DNA of 64,000 bases from Lunularia cruciata (GCA_948567375.1 OX419762.1:32121465-32185464), one strand, 5' to 3'; positions 25,374-36,279 are shown, counted from the first letter of the stretch. The notes: generated by a model not told the origin, from the letters alone. Program-made: numbers and translations.

Positions 25374-25450
25374 CCCTCACCTATGTACTTATCCTTGTCC
25401 TTTATAAAACCCAAAGCTCAAAATTGGAAGGATAAGTACACAGGTGAGGG
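25374..25450. repeat. Inverted repeat, 23-bp arms, 31-bp spacer
   Basis: Left arm 25,374-25,396 (CCCTCACCTATGTACTTATC...) and right arm 25,428-25,450 are reverse complements with one mismatch. A short direct repeat, AAAGCTCAAAAT, occurs both before the left arm and inside the spacer. Confidence 0.9.
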
Positions 25451-27064
25451 TCTCATTATGAAGGAGATAAAGCATGGATGGACAACTATGGACCATAAAT
25501 TGAATCACTTTTTCACTCATTTTGACACAATGGATGCTTTGTTGGGGGTAGTGCAAGCATTTCCCCACCTTGTAAGTATAGGGACTGAGAGTGAATTAAA
25601 CATTTCTGAATGGTTGAGCAAAATGCATAAGATAGGATATAGAGTTATACCAAAAGAGGTGTAGGAAAATTTTGAAGAAGGCACATCTTTGTCAAGAATT
25701 TCACAAGTGTTTACTATCCCATTTAATACTGTTTACAATTCCTAGCACAGAAGAAGAGAGGTTAGATGGGTTAGAGGATTTTAGTCAAGGGCTAAAGAAT
25801 TTTGAGGAGGATGTTCTAGCTGCAACAAGAGTTCACAAGGATGTTCTAGCAAAAACATGAGACAAAGGAGAGAAATAATTAGGAGATAGAGGCAAAAAAG
25901 AAGGGGAGCATGAGTATGAAGGAGAATTGCACTAGAGGCAGAAATCCTCTCAAGGAAATCCAGAAGATTATCTTGACATTATCTCATTTGGGTACGACAT
26001 GATAAGCCATACAAAATTGAAGAGAGATTTTTTAATATCAAAGGAGAGGTGTAAATTAGCAAAGATTAACAGTAAGAAAATGGCCAAGATTCAAAACCTT
26101 AGAGTTAAAATCACAGTAGTGGAGAGATCCAAAACACCTAATCATGAGAGGGAAGTATGCTTGCTTCTTTGGAGGGTTAATTTGCCTCAAGTTGGGTTGG
26201 CACGGTTTATCACAAGTGGTTTGATTGCTCAAGATGGAGATTAGCTCCTCTGGTGGGGTTTGCTTGTCCATTGTGGGGGTCACTTGACTATTGGAGTTTG
26301 CTCACCTCAAGGAGGATTCTTTTACCTCTTGCATGCATTTATTGCTTCTTGCAAGGTTTACTTAACTTTTGTGGAGGTTTCCTTGCCATATAGTGTGAGC
26401 TTGCAAATCTAAGATGCTCCATGTTTTCTTTGGTTTGTTTTGGCATTGGTTAACATTCTATATATACTCAACAATGGACTAAACCAGACATATCTTTTAT
26501 GCCAACGACAATGGATTGCATTTCTATACAAGTTTTAGAAGTAGATATGATATCACAAAAGAATGTTGGTCTTTTTAAAAACACAAACCATTATAATATG
26601 AAAATTCTTTTGCGTGCCAAAATCTGAGGTCCATCCACTATATTATAGGTACAAGGATATAGGAAACATCAAACCAAACTACTCAATTGTGGTATTACCC
26701 AAACACAAAGTCCCTTATATAATCCTCAATTTTTGTGGACATCTAAATGGGCATGCCTAAGAGCACATCTCAAACTATTACCTAATGTTAAAGGTCTCAA
26801 AAGGTAAGAAATTTTTTTTTGATACAGAACCAATATATGCAGAAGTATTCCAGCCAAAAAGAAAAGATGAAAAGCATAGATGTCAAAACTTATCAAGGAG
26901 TGAGAAACATCATGTTGGTGTTCCAAAAATTCTTGTATATCTTTATTAGTGAGTCACTTCATATTGGTAGATGCCACAATGTTTTTCAAAAAGTCTTGTA
27001 CATCTTGCATCACAATCACAATTGCAACAATGTCTTCCGAGGTGATTATATTACTCCAAGCATT

Positions 27065-27087
27065 GATGATGATGATGATGATGATGA

Positions 27088-27141
<54 letters not shown>

Positions 27142-27159
27142 TTATATATTTATATATAC
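27065..27159. repeat. Compound (GAT)n-(TA)n microsatellite
   Basis: About eight GAT units pass directly into about twenty TA units and then imperfect TATATTTA units. It creates spurious Asp-rich, Met-rich and Ile-Tyr-rich frames. Confidence 0.97.
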
Positions 27160-27603
27160 AAAGGTGGTGTTCAATGTATTAGTGATAACAACACCATATG
27201 ATAGGTAGTGATCTAAGGGTATTATACCAAAAGAACTCTACTCTACTTTATTGCACTCTGGTGCATCATCAAGGCATCTAGAAATGGGTTAACGTATCTC
27301 CACCAAAAAATATCTCCACAACCATTCCCCCTCTTCTTGGGAAATAGGATAGAAAATAAAGGGATGCCACCAAAATCCCATATGGATCACTTCCTTCATT
27401 TCTTGAAACTTTACTCCTTGTGGTGCTCCCGTTTCTTCAAAATTGCTTTTTATGATCTTATTAGGCTTAAATGCTAAGAGAATCATGGAGAATGATAGAA
27501 TTACTGCAAAAGTGCTCAAATAGAGAGGTACTCAAAGGGATTTGTCCTTTTCAGACTTTCACATGATTCATGAGATGAGAGGTAAGAGAGAACTTTAAGA
27601 GGA

Positions 27604-27813
27604 ATGCAGGGAAATCTATTGAATTGGACTAAGGACCATTGGGAAATGGTACTTGGCCTGGATGCTAGGGTTGTAGGAGCAATGATGATAGATACCAAAT
27701 TTGCAAACAAGGAGCTAAACTCCAAAGTCAAGAACCACTTTAACAGTAAGTACTCCAAGAAAATTGATGGAGTGAAGCAAGTTACAAGGACCCTACCTAA
27801 AGAGCCATTGTAG
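27604..27813 (+). pseudogene. Accessory-ORF remnant, related to 42.9-43.1 kb
   Basis: The peptide contains WEMVLGLDARVVGAMMIDTKF-like sequence (a W-x3-L-G core, then DTKF). It lines up with a peptide at 42,880-43,087 that has WKIVLRGDISSSG and NLDTKF. The two loci share spacing and the lysine-rich C-terminal context. Function unknown. It probably derives from the accessory coding region of an LTR element and is fragmentary. A family V LTR begins 54 bases downstream. Confidence 0.45.
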
Positions 27814-27867
27814 AGGTAGTTATGAAACTCTTTAAATAGGAAAAAACAACCTACTTAACCAATGGCA

Positions 27868-28571
27868 TGTGAGCCAGCCTATCTCTCACTTAGGATGAAC
27901 CACTAATGGCTATTAAGGTGGCACACCATGGATTAAGAAGGCAAAGAACTCCAAATCCATCACACTCTTCCAAGGCTAGAACTCCAAGGTATCTCCAGGA
28001 CTCAAGACATTACTCACTAGAGAACACAATGAGAGAGATATAGTTGAAAATGAAAGGATGATGAGTACCTCATCACCCCTATCTTATATACTTATGAAAA
28101 AGTTACACACCAAATTTACTAATTAGTTAAGTAACTCAAGTTATTAGGTTAAAAATCAAATAAAATTCAAAAGTCTAAAGAAATATCCAAGCACATGGGA
28201 ATAATCCCATGAGTAGATGATCTTATCCTTACCTACCAACTAAGTCAAGTATTCTTTCACATGGGCTATCCTTGGACTATGGAAAATTTCCATACCAACA
28301 AGGCTTGTGGGCCCAAGAGTTTCAACTATTTACTCAAAGTCAAATAATTAAGGATAATACCAAGTCAATACACTAGAAGACAAAATAATTGGTGCTCATT
28401 CTTTTCCCTTCCTGTACAACATGGTCATCTTTATCTTAGATAGAATTAACTCTAGCTAATCATAACTAATGTAAAACTTTAGTTGAATTCCATATAAATA
28501 ATATTTCTACACTACTTGCAATACTAAACTTAATATACTTATAAAGCACACATGTATCAATGGGTGTTACA
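27868..28571 (-). mobile_element. Family V LTR
   Basis: About 704 bp in minus orientation, starting TGTAACACCCATTGATACATG at 28,571 and ending ...GGCTCACA at 27,868. It corresponds to the plus-strand LTR 51,696-52,386 and the fragment 2,793-3,180. No matching target duplication is visible, so it may be one end of a decayed element rather than a clean solo LTR. Confidence 0.65.
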
Positions 28572-29847
28572 TTTACCTCTGAACTAAAATTTCACTTTTT
28601 TATCCGAGTGAAGGTCTCCTTACCTTCTATGATACAACTTCAACTTATGATGGTTAATCCTATCCCAATGTCTTCCTCCCAACTCTTTGAGATCATAGGT
28701 ATAATTGCCCCATAACACAAGGTGAGTATATTTAATGGTAGATATGGTGTTAATATATAATCACGAAACACATGCAAGCTAGCTCTTGTGAAATTAGAGA
28801 GCCGGGTCGAATGCAGTATCGAATGATAAATAAACTACCAGCGAAGTCAATTGCTTCAAGATGAATCTACAAAACTTTTCTGGAGCAGTTAGTATAAGTG
28901 GTATTCCTCAACAGCGTAGCAGTAAATTGTAAAAGATAGTGCAGCAAGCCATAGGATGTAATCCCACAGATGAAAGTAGGCCACGTCCAGACTAAAATGG
29001 GGAATTCTGAATCGACATACTCCCTCTCGGAGTACTGGTGGCTTTTAAGTTCAATTATTGGACCCGACATCCATTAATCGGATAAAGGGCTTGCACGTCG
29101 ACCGCCTGAAAATAGCGTAAAAGCAGCAGATTATGAAGGATTCCATCTCTACTCAATGTAACTATCCGGTTCTTGAGCACTTCCAACAGGTTTAGATTCT
29201 TGACCAGAAGATTTCGGATAACATTTGAGCATAAAGAATCTGGATGTTCGATGGAAAAGTAAGTACAGTGCTCTGATTGAAGTCTGAGAGACTCAAGGAG
29301 AAAGAAAGGTAAAGACGAAAAGAAGCTGTTTGCACTCAAGCTCTCGCTTGTGTCGACAAGTTGATTAAGAAGAATCTTTCCTCTCTACTTCTAAGATCTA
29401 AAAAATATGCGGCTACCTTGCCCAGCGATGAATATTGACTGGCCAGGAAGATGCACGGAGGTAATTGAACAAATTAATATTGTCTTTACTATCGTGGATA
29501 TACTTACACTAGTCCATCGAACGTTCAGTATAATTTGGAGCCTTTTTGAAAAAATTGGCGCAACTGATTGAACTCCTTTTACGTGTGCTGCTGTTGTGTA
29601 TACTGCGATGCATGAACCACATTAGATGTTCCAATTTTGAGATAATTAATATCCCTCCAACTCTAATTTGCAAATCCTGAAGTTCCCCCTTTATCGATGC
29701 TAGCGCTGGTCAGTTCTAGATACTGTCCTACGATCGAAGTCGTTTGCAATTAAATATGCCTTTGGCGCAGGGTGTGTAGAAACTCAAAAGAGTATGAACA
29801 AGTTTCATGCCTGATGTTTGAAATGAATCATCTGAAGATGCTAAAGG
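28572..29847. other. Low-copy-looking stretch with splice-like signals
   Basis: This stretch has more CpG than its neighbours and matches no repeat family elsewhere in the window. Plus-strand ATG at 29,427 (MNIDWPGRCTE) runs into a good donor (GAG/GTAATT). On the minus strand a pyrimidine-rich acceptor-like site (CTATTTTCAG) precedes 29,105. No protein family is recognised. Confidence 0.25.
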
Positions 29848-29940
29848 AACTTCAAGCATGAAGATTTAAGCAGCCGTTCACCAATTCCAGTTTACAACCT
29901 GGTTCGCGATTATGCCCGGAGATTTGAAAAGATCTCATAA
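29848..29940 (+). other. Possible terminal exon of an unknown host gene
   Basis: A 30-codon plus-strand frame after an AG (GCTAAAG/G) ends in TAA at 29,938-29,940. The peptide contains SSRSPIPVYNLVRDYARRFE, whose composition looks like real protein. It is short enough to be chance, and no upstream exon could be tied to it. Confidence 0.2.
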
Positions 29941-30747
29941 TCAACTCAAATTGGAAACAGATGTCCGAGGTGCTAGTTCTAGGTTTAATTTTTTTTTTCA
30001 ATATTTTTTTAACATTTAAATATATTAATAAATCATTTATATTAATTTTAAAATTTTGAATATAATTCACATTGAAAATTGATAACCCTTTATACTTAAA
30101 TATAAATTATTTACATTAATATCCATTGGAATTGGTTGTTGGTATAAGGTATGGAGATATTTTAGGGAAACTTTTATTTGACATAGTTAATTTTAGAGCT
30201 CTCTTGTTTATTACTTTGGCCATACTAGGTTATATATTTTACTCATCTGCAAGTGATATACACATTTTGTGCTTTTTACATCAAATTAGGCAAACCTTTG
30301 AGTACTTGACCACTAAGGTTCATCTTGTAGACGGAAGAACGTCAAAATATATGGCATGCTCTTTTCAAGTATCCCTCCCCACCTTGAACTTCCATAGTGT
30401 GTATCACATCCATAGATGAACAAAGTATTCCTAGAGTGCCATAGATGAACTATGTATTCCTAGAGTGCTAGTTGGATATGAGGATTTTGTCACACACTTC
30501 TTAGACATAGACTTTGTAGAGGATATTCTCCATGTGAAAAACCTTCCTCTATTAAGAGATCCATGGGTAAAATTTGGTATACTCTCTTCCAATATTGCAT
30601 AGGGATAAACTTACTTGATTCACTAGGTTCTCTCTTCTTGGACTTTTTTTATCATTTTGGAAAACTTTTGATTGGACAATTATGGGAGTCTTTTGTGATA
30701 TCATTGCACGAGGGACATTTGAGTGTGTGATAATAGATTTGGTACAT

Positions 30748-30861
30748 GGACAAACATCTATCCCAATCTCATGTGGAGATTGGGATGGATATTTGTTTCC
30801 TCCATAGATAATAGGCTTACCCCTCATGTGGAGGGGTAAACCTACTCTCTATGGAGGAAAC
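30748..30861. repeat. Twin hairpins sharing an identical ATGTG loop
   Basis: Hairpin 1 has arms 30,748-30,770 and 30,776-30,798 (23 bp, about four to five mismatches, innermost 11 bp perfect). Hairpin 2 has arms 30,795-30,825 and 30,831-30,861 (31 bp, about three mismatches). Both have the loop ATGTG, and they overlap at GTTT. Confidence 0.95.
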
Positions 30862-31259
30862 CACACCTATGGCATTTTTGGGTAGCTGTGCTCTTTTGGC
30901 ATTCCTAATTTTCTCCTATTTTGTGGTTGTTGATAGGCTAGTCTTGTAGATATATGGGACCGAGGTGGAGGAGAGATCCTTTTCCATGTGTTATTGCAGT
31001 AAATGAGAGAAAATCTCTCCCCAAGTTCACAAGAAGACCTTCTATCTTTTGCTTCCTTACCTTCTGATTGGCCTAGAGGCTTGAATTTTTCTTTTTGTGG
31101 ATTTACAGTTTCAACATACGCTACATTCTCTCTTAGTTGACTCATCCATTCATAATGCATTGGGCTATTAGAGCACATCTTTTCTCTTGTTCTAGCAAGG
31201 GTGCAAGCTCTTGGATCCTAGCTACACCATGAATTAGTGCATTCCAACTTGCACCAACT

Positions 31260-31775
31260 ACCTTATATGATTAGGTGATAGTAGTGGATGTTGTGGTTAT
31301 GGTCCCCATGTATGATGTAGTTTTGGAGGGAATGATTACTTGTCCTCCTAGATGGGGAGCAAGTGGAGTGGTAGTAGGAAGGGTCTCCAAGTGTTGCAAG
31401 TTCACCTCTTTATTCCTCTAGCTTGGGAATTATATGGAGTCATGGATACTGCATTTAATACATTTTTCAAGGAGTGAGAGCAAATCAAATTAGGCATCAA
31501 GGGGTTTCACTCTCATTCTCATACTTCCTAGCATATTTTGGTTAACATGTGTAAAATATTTTGGGTAAAAAGCAGTTGCTGGTGCAAGCCATAGGAGAGT
31601 AATCACACTAGTTAATGCTTCTTTAGATGCTATAGCAACTTGTAAACCACACAACTTGCAAAGCTTGGATATCTTAGGTACAGTAGCGCAGATTTCTCAT
31701 ACCAATACTATTGGGGCCTAGCCCCATTTTACCCCTTATGTCTCATCCTTGTACGGCTTGATTGGGTCTTCCCAT
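31260..31775 (-). repeat. Diverged dispersed repeat, arm 2
   Basis: Inverted relative of 22,055-22,600. Shared landmarks include 'tactattggggcctagcccc', 'ggcttgattgggtcttcc', 'gctggtgcaa' and 'ggatgttgtggtta'. The two arms are about 9 kb apart. Family not identified. Confidence 0.5.
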
Positions 31776-32327
31776 CCTTCTTGGTATTTGGTGCAGTCAC
31801 CTCTCTTCATTTCAAGAAACACTCTTATTTTACTCTCTAGCTCCCCAAACCTGCTCAAATATAACTACTCTTTTAGGAGATTTAAGCCAGATTGTCAAAG
31901 TGGACCGTGTTGTAGTGGTATTTTGGCAAACATATTTTCATTTCTTTAAATTTATAGTTTTGCACATCTTCCATCATTTTTAATAAAAATCAGTATAGTC
32001 TCATTAAATTTAGGTTTTAACTTATTCTAAAATATTTATATGCTTTAATAAAATTCTTCTAGATTTCAAAATTATTCTTTTGTAAAAAATCTAATCATTC
32101 ATTTATATATAGATTTTTTTTCCAATTATAGAGACTTGTTTTGGTTGCTTAAAGTTAATTTCTATTCCTATAATTTGCTTGTCCTAGAAATTTTATTCAT
32201 TTGGTCTCATGTTATACCCATACCTTTTTGTGGTGCACACCTTCTGCAAAAGTTGCAATTTTGTTCAATCTTTCTTTTTTTCAATAAGATACACTAAGTT
32301 ATTTTCATGAAGAAACTCCTTGTATGG

Positions 32328-32331
32328 GTGT
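32328..32331. repeat. Target-site duplication GTGT, left
   Basis: GTGT directly before TGTCGTGCG matches GTGT at 42,287-42,290 directly after ...ATGACA. The bounded element then has TG...CA ends. Confidence 0.8.
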
Positions 32332-32887
32332 TGTCGTGCGTATATACATCGCTACACAACATACATCGCTGTCAACATCATACACTATAAAAGCACAACT
32401 CACACATAAGTCATACATAGACTCTAAAGTGCCACAATTAATCAGATTGCTTAACATTCTCAACTCAACTCAACTCAGATCAGTACTTGATCTGTCACTC
32501 TATAAACTGCCAACAATTGGGCACTGATTACAGTCAAGCCACACCCACTCAAGCATAGAGAATCCAGGTGACGCTCGCTGGCCTCTGTCCACCATAGCCA
32601 GGAACTCGAAGGCTCAACATCAGAGAAGTGAGCTCTCTGGAGCTCACTTTGAAACTATACCCCCTGGACTCGAGCTAGCCCTGAAACCCTAACGGTCCTG
32701 CTGACGGCACACTCGACGGTGCAAACGGTGCAAAGTGACGGTGGGCCCCACCGTGAAGTCAGTACCCCGAACACAAAATCTAACCGTCGGAAAGTAGTCC
32801 CTGAGAAACAGCTAGAATAACTCTAACTACCATCACTGGAACTCTAGTGTCCGAGCATCTAGATGCGGAACTACAAATGGCGTGACA
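32332..32887 (-). repeat. 3' LTR of methyltransferase element (556 bp)
   Basis: It consists of segment A (32,332-32,438, 107 bp) and segment B (32,439-32,887, 449 bp) in plus-strand order. The solo LTR at 50,597-51,149 has the same two segments in the same relation, which shows that A plus B is the complete LTR. TATAAAAG at 32,386-32,393 lies on the strand opposite to the element's genes. Confidence 0.9.
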
Positions 32888-32889
32888 GC

Positions 32890-32996
32890 TGTCGTGCGTA
32901 TATACATCGCTACACAACATACATTGCTGTCAACATCATACACTATAAAAGCACAACTCACACATAAGTCATACATAGACTCTAAAGTGCCACAAT
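32890..32996 (-). repeat. Extra 107-bp copy of LTR segment A inside the 3' end
   Basis: Nearly identical to 32,332-32,438 (one difference noticed: cattgctgtc for catcgctgtc). It is separated from the LTR by two bases (GC) and abuts the polypurine tract on its inner side. The arrangement 'LTR end - GC - LTR' resembles the junction of two LTRs in tandem. Confidence 0.9.
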
Positions 32997-33008
32997 CGCC
33001 CCCCTAGC
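32997..33008 (-). promoter_or_regulatory. Polypurine tract of methyltransferase element
   Basis: The coding strand reads GCTAGGGGGGCG directly before the terminal repeats, the expected place for the primer of plus-strand DNA synthesis. Confidence 0.7.
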
Positions 33009-33169
33009 TGGTGGTTAGGTCCCTCTAACTCCAGATAGCCATCTACTCTAAGTATATGGTATACCCTCTAATGGGCAAAGATCAGGAGGCCGGGTGCTAT
33101 GGAGCCCCATCGTTAGTCGACTGTCTGCAATCTATACCATATAAAGAATGAACTAGCTATAGGTCAAGT

Positions 33170-33304
33170 ACATCTAGGACATAACCACTGTCCCTGAGGA
33201 ACCACCGTGAGGGGAGGAGTCATACATGCCATATGCCATCCTCTCGAACAGCTATCACACACTAACATAGTAGCAGCTCCACCAGAAGAGCCACATAACA
33301 TACA
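33170..33304 (-). CDS. C-terminal PHD finger of the polyprotein
   Basis: The last 45 residues carry a complete C4-H-C3 zinc signature: CMLC, then VCDSC, then WHMAC, then WLCPRC. They include the hallmarks of PHD fingers: W two residues before the third zinc pair, the PPL stretch after HMAC, and the final W-x-C-x2-C. PHD fingers read the N-terminal tail of histone H3, usually its K4 methylation state. Placed after the integrase where chromoviruses carry a chromodomain, it probably tethers the integration complex to chosen chromatin (inference). RING and LIM spacing do not fit. Histone preference cannot be read with confidence; the acidic patch typical of H3K4me0 readers is weak. Confidence 0.9.
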
Positions 33305-33359
33305 CCTCAAGCCTGCACGTACAAGTGCCAAGCTTGGATCCATAGTACCATCAATGTTT

Positions 33360-34408
33360 GGGAGGTGGCATGGCGCACAATTGCGCACATGATCCTTCCA
33401 AACAACACCATCACGTCCTTCTAACACAAGGACTCCAGATGGCAAAACCTCGCGCACTCTCAAGATAGTGCGGCCTGTAGAAACATCAAGTGTCGTCGGT
33501 GCTGTCTGCTGTAGATATACATAGTCGCTTGGATGAAATCGACGGATCGAGGGTCTATAACCTCCTCCTCGAATGGTAGCATAGCGTAAAGTATCTCTAT
33601 GCTGAGCAATCGCCAAGTTCTCGAAGGCCATCGGCATCACTCTCCGAAAGATCTCTGCCCGCTGAGAACATGCGCTCATCCATACATCAGGGTCATCCAA
33701 GTCCAAAACTACAGTAGCATCTCGACGAATGGCTGCAGGTAAATCTGGATCTCGTCCATAGAGTAGAAAGTATGGAGAGAAGGATGCTAAGGAGGCTTGC
33801 CGGCTGAACCGATAGCCCATGGCCAACCAAGGTAACTGGAGATCCCAATCTCCCAAGTGGCCTCTCTGCAAACCATACTTTTGCAATCCTCTCTTCACCG
33901 TCTGAACCACTCTCTCTGCTAAGCCATCTGCCTCAGGGTGATCTCGGGATGTAGTACGATGATCAATCAAAGCCTTGTCACACAAGACCTGAAACTCTCC
34001 CAAGAACTCTGTACCCTGATCAGTCAAAACCTCAGCTGGTGCACCAAAATGACTAAGAACTCGATCCAGGAACGAGTAAGCTGTCCCTTCACTAGACTTG
34101 TCAGGAAGTGCCACCAACTCAATCCACTTGGAGAAGTGCTCCACCATCACCAAAACATACCGATGATGTCTCACAGTCAGCGGTAAAGGTCCGGCGAAGT
34201 CCAAACTCCAACAGTAACCCAATCCCATGATAGGTAATGGGTGTAACTGTGGCGTAGGAGCATTGAATGATGCTCTAACTCGGTCACAAACCACACATCT
34301 GGCAACAAACTGCTGTACCTCGGTCTGCATACCGCGCCACCAATAATGACTCTGGAGTAAGCTATATGTACGCTTTACTCCAAAATGTCCTAGCTCCTCA
34401 TGAGCATG
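33360..34408 (-). CDS. Integrase (DD35E) of methyltransferase element
   Basis: The N-terminal zinc-binding HHCC is HAHEELGHFG ... CVVC. The catalytic core has SLDFAGPLP, LTDQGTEFLG and PEADGLAERV, with 60 residues between the first two aspartates and 35 between the second and the glutamate. A C-terminal SH3-like segment (HPSDYVYLQQT ... VLVLEGRDG) follows and leads into the PHD finger. Integrase joins the DNA copy to host DNA. A GTGT duplication at the ends of this insertion implies a 4-bp stagger, whereas chromovirus copy 2 has 5 bp. Confidence 0.92.
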
Positions 34409-34789
34409 ACGGACCAACTGTGGTCTCTGTGATGGAAGTGGTACTACTCGCACTCTACCATCCTCCCATACACGCAAAAGGTGTCTACCCTCCAATCTGA
34501 ACCGTCTGGCCCGCTGAAGAACACGGTCTCTCTCCTTGGCCCCAACTGTGCCACCCACAACACCAGTGCGAAGATAGTCCATCACTAAGACATCATCATG
34601 AATGTCTTGCTGAACTGTACCAATATCTTCACTCTCTGGATCTGTGACCTCAATAACTCCTCCTGTATGCGCTGAGAGAGATACCACCAATGTCTCTGCA
34701 AATATACACAGAAAGGCCGATGCATGCCAACCTGGCACCATCTCCTCATCTGTCTCACCATGCCAACGTGCTCCGGTCTGATCCTGCTG

Positions 34790-35125
34790 GCTGGGACATG
34801 GGTTTCTACTCAACCCATCTGCATCACGGTTCACCACTCCAGGTCTGTGAACAACCGTGAAATCATACTCCTGTAAAATCAGAGCCCATCGTGCAAGCTT
34901 CCCTGAAAGCTTGTCGGACTCCATCAACCACTTCAGCGGCTGATGATCAGTGATGAGAGTGAAGGGGTTACCAAATAGGTAACATCGGAAATGTGCTACT
35001 GCCCAAACTGCTGCCAAGCACTCTCCCTCTTATGAACTATACTTCGCCTCCGCTGAATTGTTGGAGCGACTAGCATAGGCCACCACAAACTCCTTCTCCT
35101 CATCATCATGTTGGGTGAGCACCGC
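34790..35125 (-). CDS. RNase H region of methyltransferase element
   Basis: Motifs VHTDWSMLGLGAVL, LITDHQPLKWL and VNRDADGLSR follow the RT thumb/connection and mark the gypsy-type RNase H, which degrades the RNA template during reverse transcription. Confidence 0.88.
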
Positions 35126-35399
35126 TCCAAGCCCCAACATACTCCAATCAGTGTGAACCTGAAATGGTCGTCCCCTGATCGGTCTCCTCAAAATAGGAGC
35201 AGATGTCAACCTCTCCTTGAGCTCTACAAAAGCTCTCTCCTGCTCATCTCCCCAACACCACTCCTGTGTAAGCTTGGTCAGCTTCGTCAAGGCCTTGGCA
35301 ATGGCACTAAATCCTCTAACATAGCGGTGATAGAAGTTTGCCAACCCAAGGAATGCTCGCACTCTGCTCACATCCGTAGGCCAAGGAATACGTGCAATA

Positions 35400-36075
35400 G
35401 CCTCCACCTTGGTCTGTTGAACACCAAGTCCTCCGGGGTAGATAGTGTGACCCAAATACTCAACCTGCTCATGGAAGAACCTACACTTCCCAGGATGTAA
35501 TTTGAGTCCATGAGATCTCAACCTCTCAAACACCTCCAACAACTGTCTCTCATGCTCCTCCACAGTAGTGCTATACACCAAAATGTCATCAATATAGCAC
35601 CAAGCAAAATCCAGTCCAGCTAGGATCCTATCCATGACCCTCTGGAACTCAGCAGGAGCATTCTTCAACCCAAATGGTAAGAATCTCCACTGATATAACA
35701 CATCCTTGCCGTGAGGATCAATAGCCCAAAATGCTGTCTTGGACTTATCTTCCTCCCTGATCGGCAATTGATGATATCCCGCTCGAAGATCCAAAGTACT
35801 GAAGACCTTTGCATGCCCAATCGCATCAAAAATCTCCTCCGGTGTAGGCATGGCATACCGATCAGCCCTGGTCTGTCGGTTGATAGGACGGTAATCTCCA
35901 CACATCCGCCTATCTGTATAGTTGCCATGCATATCCTTCTTGGCTGGCATCACTGTCGCTGATGCATACTCTCTATGTGAAATCTCCACCAAACCAGCCT
36001 CAAAAAGGTCACTACTCCGGCTCTGAATCAATGTCCTCTCCATCTCACTATATCGATAAGGACGTCGGAAAACAG
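35400..36075 (-). CDS. Reverse transcriptase of methyltransferase element
   Basis: Ordered RT motifs are RMCGDYRPINRQT, STLDLRAGYHQLPI, FLPFGLKNAPAEFQRVMD, the catalytic CYIDDILVYS (YIDD at about 35,585-35,596), KLHPGKCRFF and LGLANFYHRYV. These are diagnostic of Ty3/gypsy. The wording (DLRAGYHQ, YIDDILVYS) is distinct from the FLDD-type chromovirus RT copies elsewhere in this window, so this is a different gypsy lineage. Confidence 0.95.
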
Positions 36076-36279
36076 GTGTGTCGCTAGTCAGCTCAATCCG
36101 TATACCAGGTCCCTTCAGAGCACCCAAATCCTTCATACTGAAGGCAAAACAACTTGTGTGACTCCTCAAGAACCTCCAAACCCTCCGTCTTTCCTCTCCA
36201 GTAAGCTTGGGTCCAAGATCTGGCTCCCAAGTATCCTCTGTAACTGTAGTAGGAGTGGAAGACGTACTGACTAGCTGCT

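Larger units (their letters stand above)
24400..27603. other. Unassigned AT-rich DNA with plus-strand coding scraps
   Basis: Plus-strand frames at 25,383-25,664 and 25,672-25,860 give charged peptides (for example HLVSIGTESELNISEWLSKM). They could be decayed gag or accessory coding sequence of an LTR element, but no zinc knuckle or catalytic motif is visible. A hairpin lies at 25,374-25,450 and a microsatellite at 27,065-27,159. Confidence 0.3.
29941..32327. other. Unassigned AT-rich DNA with hairpins and repeat arm 2
   Basis: No gene is recognised. Contents seen: a very AT-rich part (29,990-30,120), an imperfect tandem duplication of about 33 bp around 30,410-30,475 ('ccatagatgaac...tattcctagagtgc'), the twin hairpins at 30,748-30,861, and repeat arm 2 at 31,260-31,775. 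Confidence 0.4.

Noticed and set aside
26949-27208. Plus-strand frames rich in Asp, Met, Ile and Tyr repeats
   Set aside because: They are translations of the (GAT)n-(TA)n microsatellite.
33170-33304. RING or LIM finger at the polyprotein end
   Set aside because: Zinc-ligand order C4-H-C3 with W two residues before the last pair fits PHD; RING (C3-H-C4) and LIM spacing do not.
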